The notes beneath the pieces were generated by a model. That model was not told the DNA's origin. It saw only the letters and a program-made list of their open reading frames with translations, and ran no database searches. A DNA stretch of 64,000 nucleotides from the NCBI GenBank assembly GCA_032988165.1, contig JANTQF010000117.1, forward strand, positions 38,744 to 102,743. Direction: 5' to 3'. Position numbers and translations under genes: made by a program. The DNA comes from Emmonsiellopsis sp. PD_33 (Eukaryota; Ascomycota; Eurotiomycetes; Onygenales; Ajellomycetaceae). Each line of letters begins with the position of its first letter. Within the stretch, counting starts at the first letter, position 1. Below, piece by piece: positions 61,584 through 64,000 of this stretch.

Positions 61584-63704
61584 ATGTTCAAAAAGAAACC
61601 CAACGTGCGTGTTTACCCCTCACCTCCCCTCTGCCCCGCACCACAACAGCAAATATCAATATATCACAACCGCCTACTAAAGAAACAACTCCCAGATCAA
61701 AACCCTCGCGCCCCTCCGCTCCTCCGACCGTCGCAAAATTGCAGACCAAATCATCCAAGAATACAAAATCGAAATTCCCACCCCCACCGAGTCTGAGACC
61801 ACCACATCCACCTCCCAAAACGACCCTTCCACCGCCCCAAGCCTCACTGCAATCCGCAAATCCCTCTTACCAGAAAACACTCTCTCCGGTCGCTTCACAA
61901 CCACCGCCGGACCTGACCTGCAACCCGTGCAGGGAACCATCTACGTCGGATCCCACGAGAACGGCGACGAACGTATCCTCTGGTTCCGCCTAGAACAGGG
62001 TCCTGGCACTGATGGGCGGATATATCCGACCGTGTATACATTATGGCAGCATCCGCGGCTCGTACCGCTACTACATACGCCCAGCTTGGTGATGGAGAAG
62101 CTATACGGGGGCGCGGATCTTATGACGCCGGGATTGGCCAATGGCCCGCCATTCCCTGAAAGTGCGGTTAAAGGGGCGGTGGTTGCGGTGGCTAGTCTGG
62201 CGAGGCCGAGTGTGCCTACTTTTGTGGGAATTTGTGAGATCGATGTTGCAGCGTTGGGGGAGGTACAGGGAGTTAAAGGGCATGCGGTTAAGGGGGTGCA
62301 GTGGGAGGGGGATGAATTGTGGGGTTGGGGAGCCATGGGGAGACCGGGCCAGAAGGCGCCGGAGGAGATTGCTGGGTGGCTTGGTGAGGATACTGGGGAG
62401 CTGGAGGGTGATTTGGAGGAGTTGAATTTGGAAGAGGATAGGGAGGAGGTTGATGTTGAGGGGGAGGAGGTGGGTGGGGTTTCGTTGGATGGTGGGAGAG
62501 CGGAGGATGGAGAGGAAGCGCAGGAGGAGGTTCTGGAGGAGCCTACAACGAAAGGTATTGTTCATTCTAGGCCTATGAAGTTTATATCCGGTTGAGATAT
62601 ACTAACTACCGTACAGATATCGATACGGCCTTCCATAACGCCTTCCTTTACAGTATCTACCAGCACAAAATCGACAACCCGTCCGTCCCTAATCACGGCT
62701 TGTCATTCCCCATCCAACCATCCTTTTTGATATCCAACCTAATAACCCCCTTCCTACCAATATACTCCCCCCAGCAAGCCCAATTCTACAATATCAAAAA
62801 GACCTCCTGGAAAAACGTCAAGAAATTCATTAAGCACCTTGACAAAGCGAAGCTCGTCAAATCCAAAGATCGCAGCGGCGGCGAAACCATAATCCAAGAC
62901 GTTGACTTTGATGACACCGATGTTATCAACTTCGTCCCTTACAGACTTCCGAAAAAGACCCCTTCGGACAGCAATGCCGCCAAATCCGCCGCACAAGACA
63001 CCTCCCAAGCAACTGACAAAGATCCCACCCTTGGCCAATCTTTCACTATAAAAACCCTCTATCGACCCGGCGGCAAACTCATCCCAACCCTATTCCCTCC
63101 ACTCTCAAACAGCGACGTAAACAACTACTACACCACCTCCGCTATCTCCAAACAACTAAACGACTACCTAGCCGCCCAAGACCCCCCCATCATCTCTGCC
63201 GCAAACCCCCGCCTCGTCTCCCTAAACCCATTCATCAGCAACACCATCCTCTCCTCATCTCCAGAGGACCTCGCAATCCTCAAACGGGGTACGATGCAAC
63301 GCGACGCCATCCTCCGCCGTCTCCTCGAAGACCCATCCCTAACGGCCCCCTTCCACGCCATGCTGAAACCAGGCCAGTCACTTCATGACGTAAAACTCAA
63401 GGCTGGACTTGGTCCTAAAGTTACTGTGATGATTGAACGCCGCACGGGCTCGAAGCTGGTGACGAAGATCACAGGCTTGGAGATGTTTGGGGTCTCGCCT
63501 CAGCTGCTGGCGGAGGAGTTGCAGCGGAAGTGTTCCAGTGCCACGAGTGTGTCGCAGGCAGTTGGGGCGGCGAAGGGCGTTATGGGCGTGTTGATTCAGG
63601 GGGATCATAGGAAGATTGTCGACGCGGAGTTGGGGAAGAGGGGTGTCAAAGGGCAGTGGATTGAGGTTGTGGATAAGAGTGTTAAGAAGGGGAAGGGGAA
63701 ATAG
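61584..63704 (+). CDS. TMA64: Translation factor Tma64/eIF2D (ligatin family)
   Basis: Three exons (61584-61604, 61696-62554, 62617-63704) give 655 residues. Exon 1 encodes only MFKKKPN. The N-terminal domain continues IKTLAPLRSSDRRKIADQI and then TLWQHPRLVPLLHTPSLVMEKL. A PUA-like domain follows (KGAVVAVASLARPSVPTFVG, GHAVKGVQWEGDELWGWG). An acidic linker of about 60 residues leads to a SWIB/MDM2-type block (SWKNVKKFIKHLDKAKLVKSKD). The C-terminus is a SUI1/eIF1-like domain (VTVMIERRTGSKLVTKITGLE, GVLIQGDHRKIVDAELGKRG). This domain order identifies eIF2D/Tma64, which promotes tRNA and 40S recycling after termination and can deliver tRNA to the ribosomal P site. It is cytosolic. Confidence 0.93.
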
Positions 63705-63923
63705 GTTTGGTGTTTTTTGTTTCCTTTTTGTGGGATGCAGATTGGTGGTTTTATTTTGCCGGGTTGAGTGGGACATGGATATGTGTGTGGTTATGCTTTT
63801 GGAATTTCTATGGAAGGCTTACGCTGCTATTTTGTTCTTCTCTTTTTCCGTCGCAGTGGATTAAATTAGTAACCCCCCTTTCTCTCGAGTGGGCGATTTG
63901 CTCGCAATCGCACCGCGCCCATC
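63705..63923. other. Short intergenic region
   Basis: 3' flank of TMA64 and 5' flank of the gene that begins at 63924. No additional feature seen. Confidence 0.5.
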
Positions 63924-64000
63924 ATGGCTGAGTTGAAGGAGAAAGTTCCTCCTTATGAGGACGCCCATACCAAACAGATCGATACCAAGGATCTCCAGTA
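63924..64000 (+). CDS. Start of an unidentified gene, cut by the window edge
   Basis: An ATG opens the frame MAELKEKVPPYEDAHTKQID and continues to the last base without a stop. Only 25 codons are available, too few to identify a family; an intron could follow. The preceding sequence ends CGCCCATCATGG, an acceptable start context with A at -3 counted as ATC-ATG. Confidence 0.45.
   Translation, partial: MAELKEKVPPYEDAHTKQIDTKDLQ

Overview
The window looks like a chromosome arm from a filamentous ascomycete, most likely a Eurotiomycete of the Aspergillus/Penicillium type. The evidence is: many short introns (about 50-130 bp) with GTRNGT donors and CAG/TAG acceptors; CT-rich promoters; single-copy ascomycete housekeeping genes (Psf1, CNOT9/Rcd1, Tma64); an AA9 lytic polysaccharide monooxygenase; an HMG-box protein resembling Ste11/FMF-1; and no bacterial-type operons, rRNA or recognisable tRNA. 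All families were recognised by eye from translated sequence and no database was searched. Exon junctions were worked out by hand so that reading frames and domains join.

Layout. 1-16 kb: a PH-domain protein with SIFG repeats (652-2703, +), a GNAT acetyltransferase (4092-5235, +), a SulP-STAS-cyclic-nucleotide-binding transporter (5846-9580, -, seven exons), GINS subunit Psf1 (12031-12915, -) and an HMG-box regulator (14295-15957, -). 16-36.8 kb: about 20.9 kb with no convincing gene, lying entirely upstream of the HMG gene. It contains repeated GTACGGAGTA decamers, one possible decayed gene fragment and tetranucleotide-rich low-complexity DNA. 36.8-48.7 kb: a PHD-finger protein (36838-39923, -), CNOT9/Rcd1 (41496-43029, -), a 0.79 kb foldback element with TA-flanked inverted termini (44005-44796), and two neighbouring secreted cysteine-rich surface proteins (45002-46066 and 47747-48638, both -). 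48.7-64 kb: a possible small two-exon gene (50717-51227, -), a GST (52717-53406, +) with repeated promoter sequences, a secreted trypsin-like protease (54360-55436, -), a PD-(D/E)XK-like protein of the fungal type (55912-57268, -), an AA9 LPMO (59917-60981, +), Tma64/eIF2D (61584-63704, +) and the first 25 codons of another gene cut by the right edge.

Functionally this is a mosaic: replication, mRNA turnover, translation and chromatin genes interleaved with surface and secreted proteins. There is no biosynthetic cluster, CRISPR array, prophage or intact transposase. The most unusual items are the foldback element with a near-perfect hairpin at its centre, the gene desert upstream of a candidate sexual-development regulator with its over-represented decamer, a stop-free 3n intron in PSF1, and the repeated promoter modules of the GST gene.
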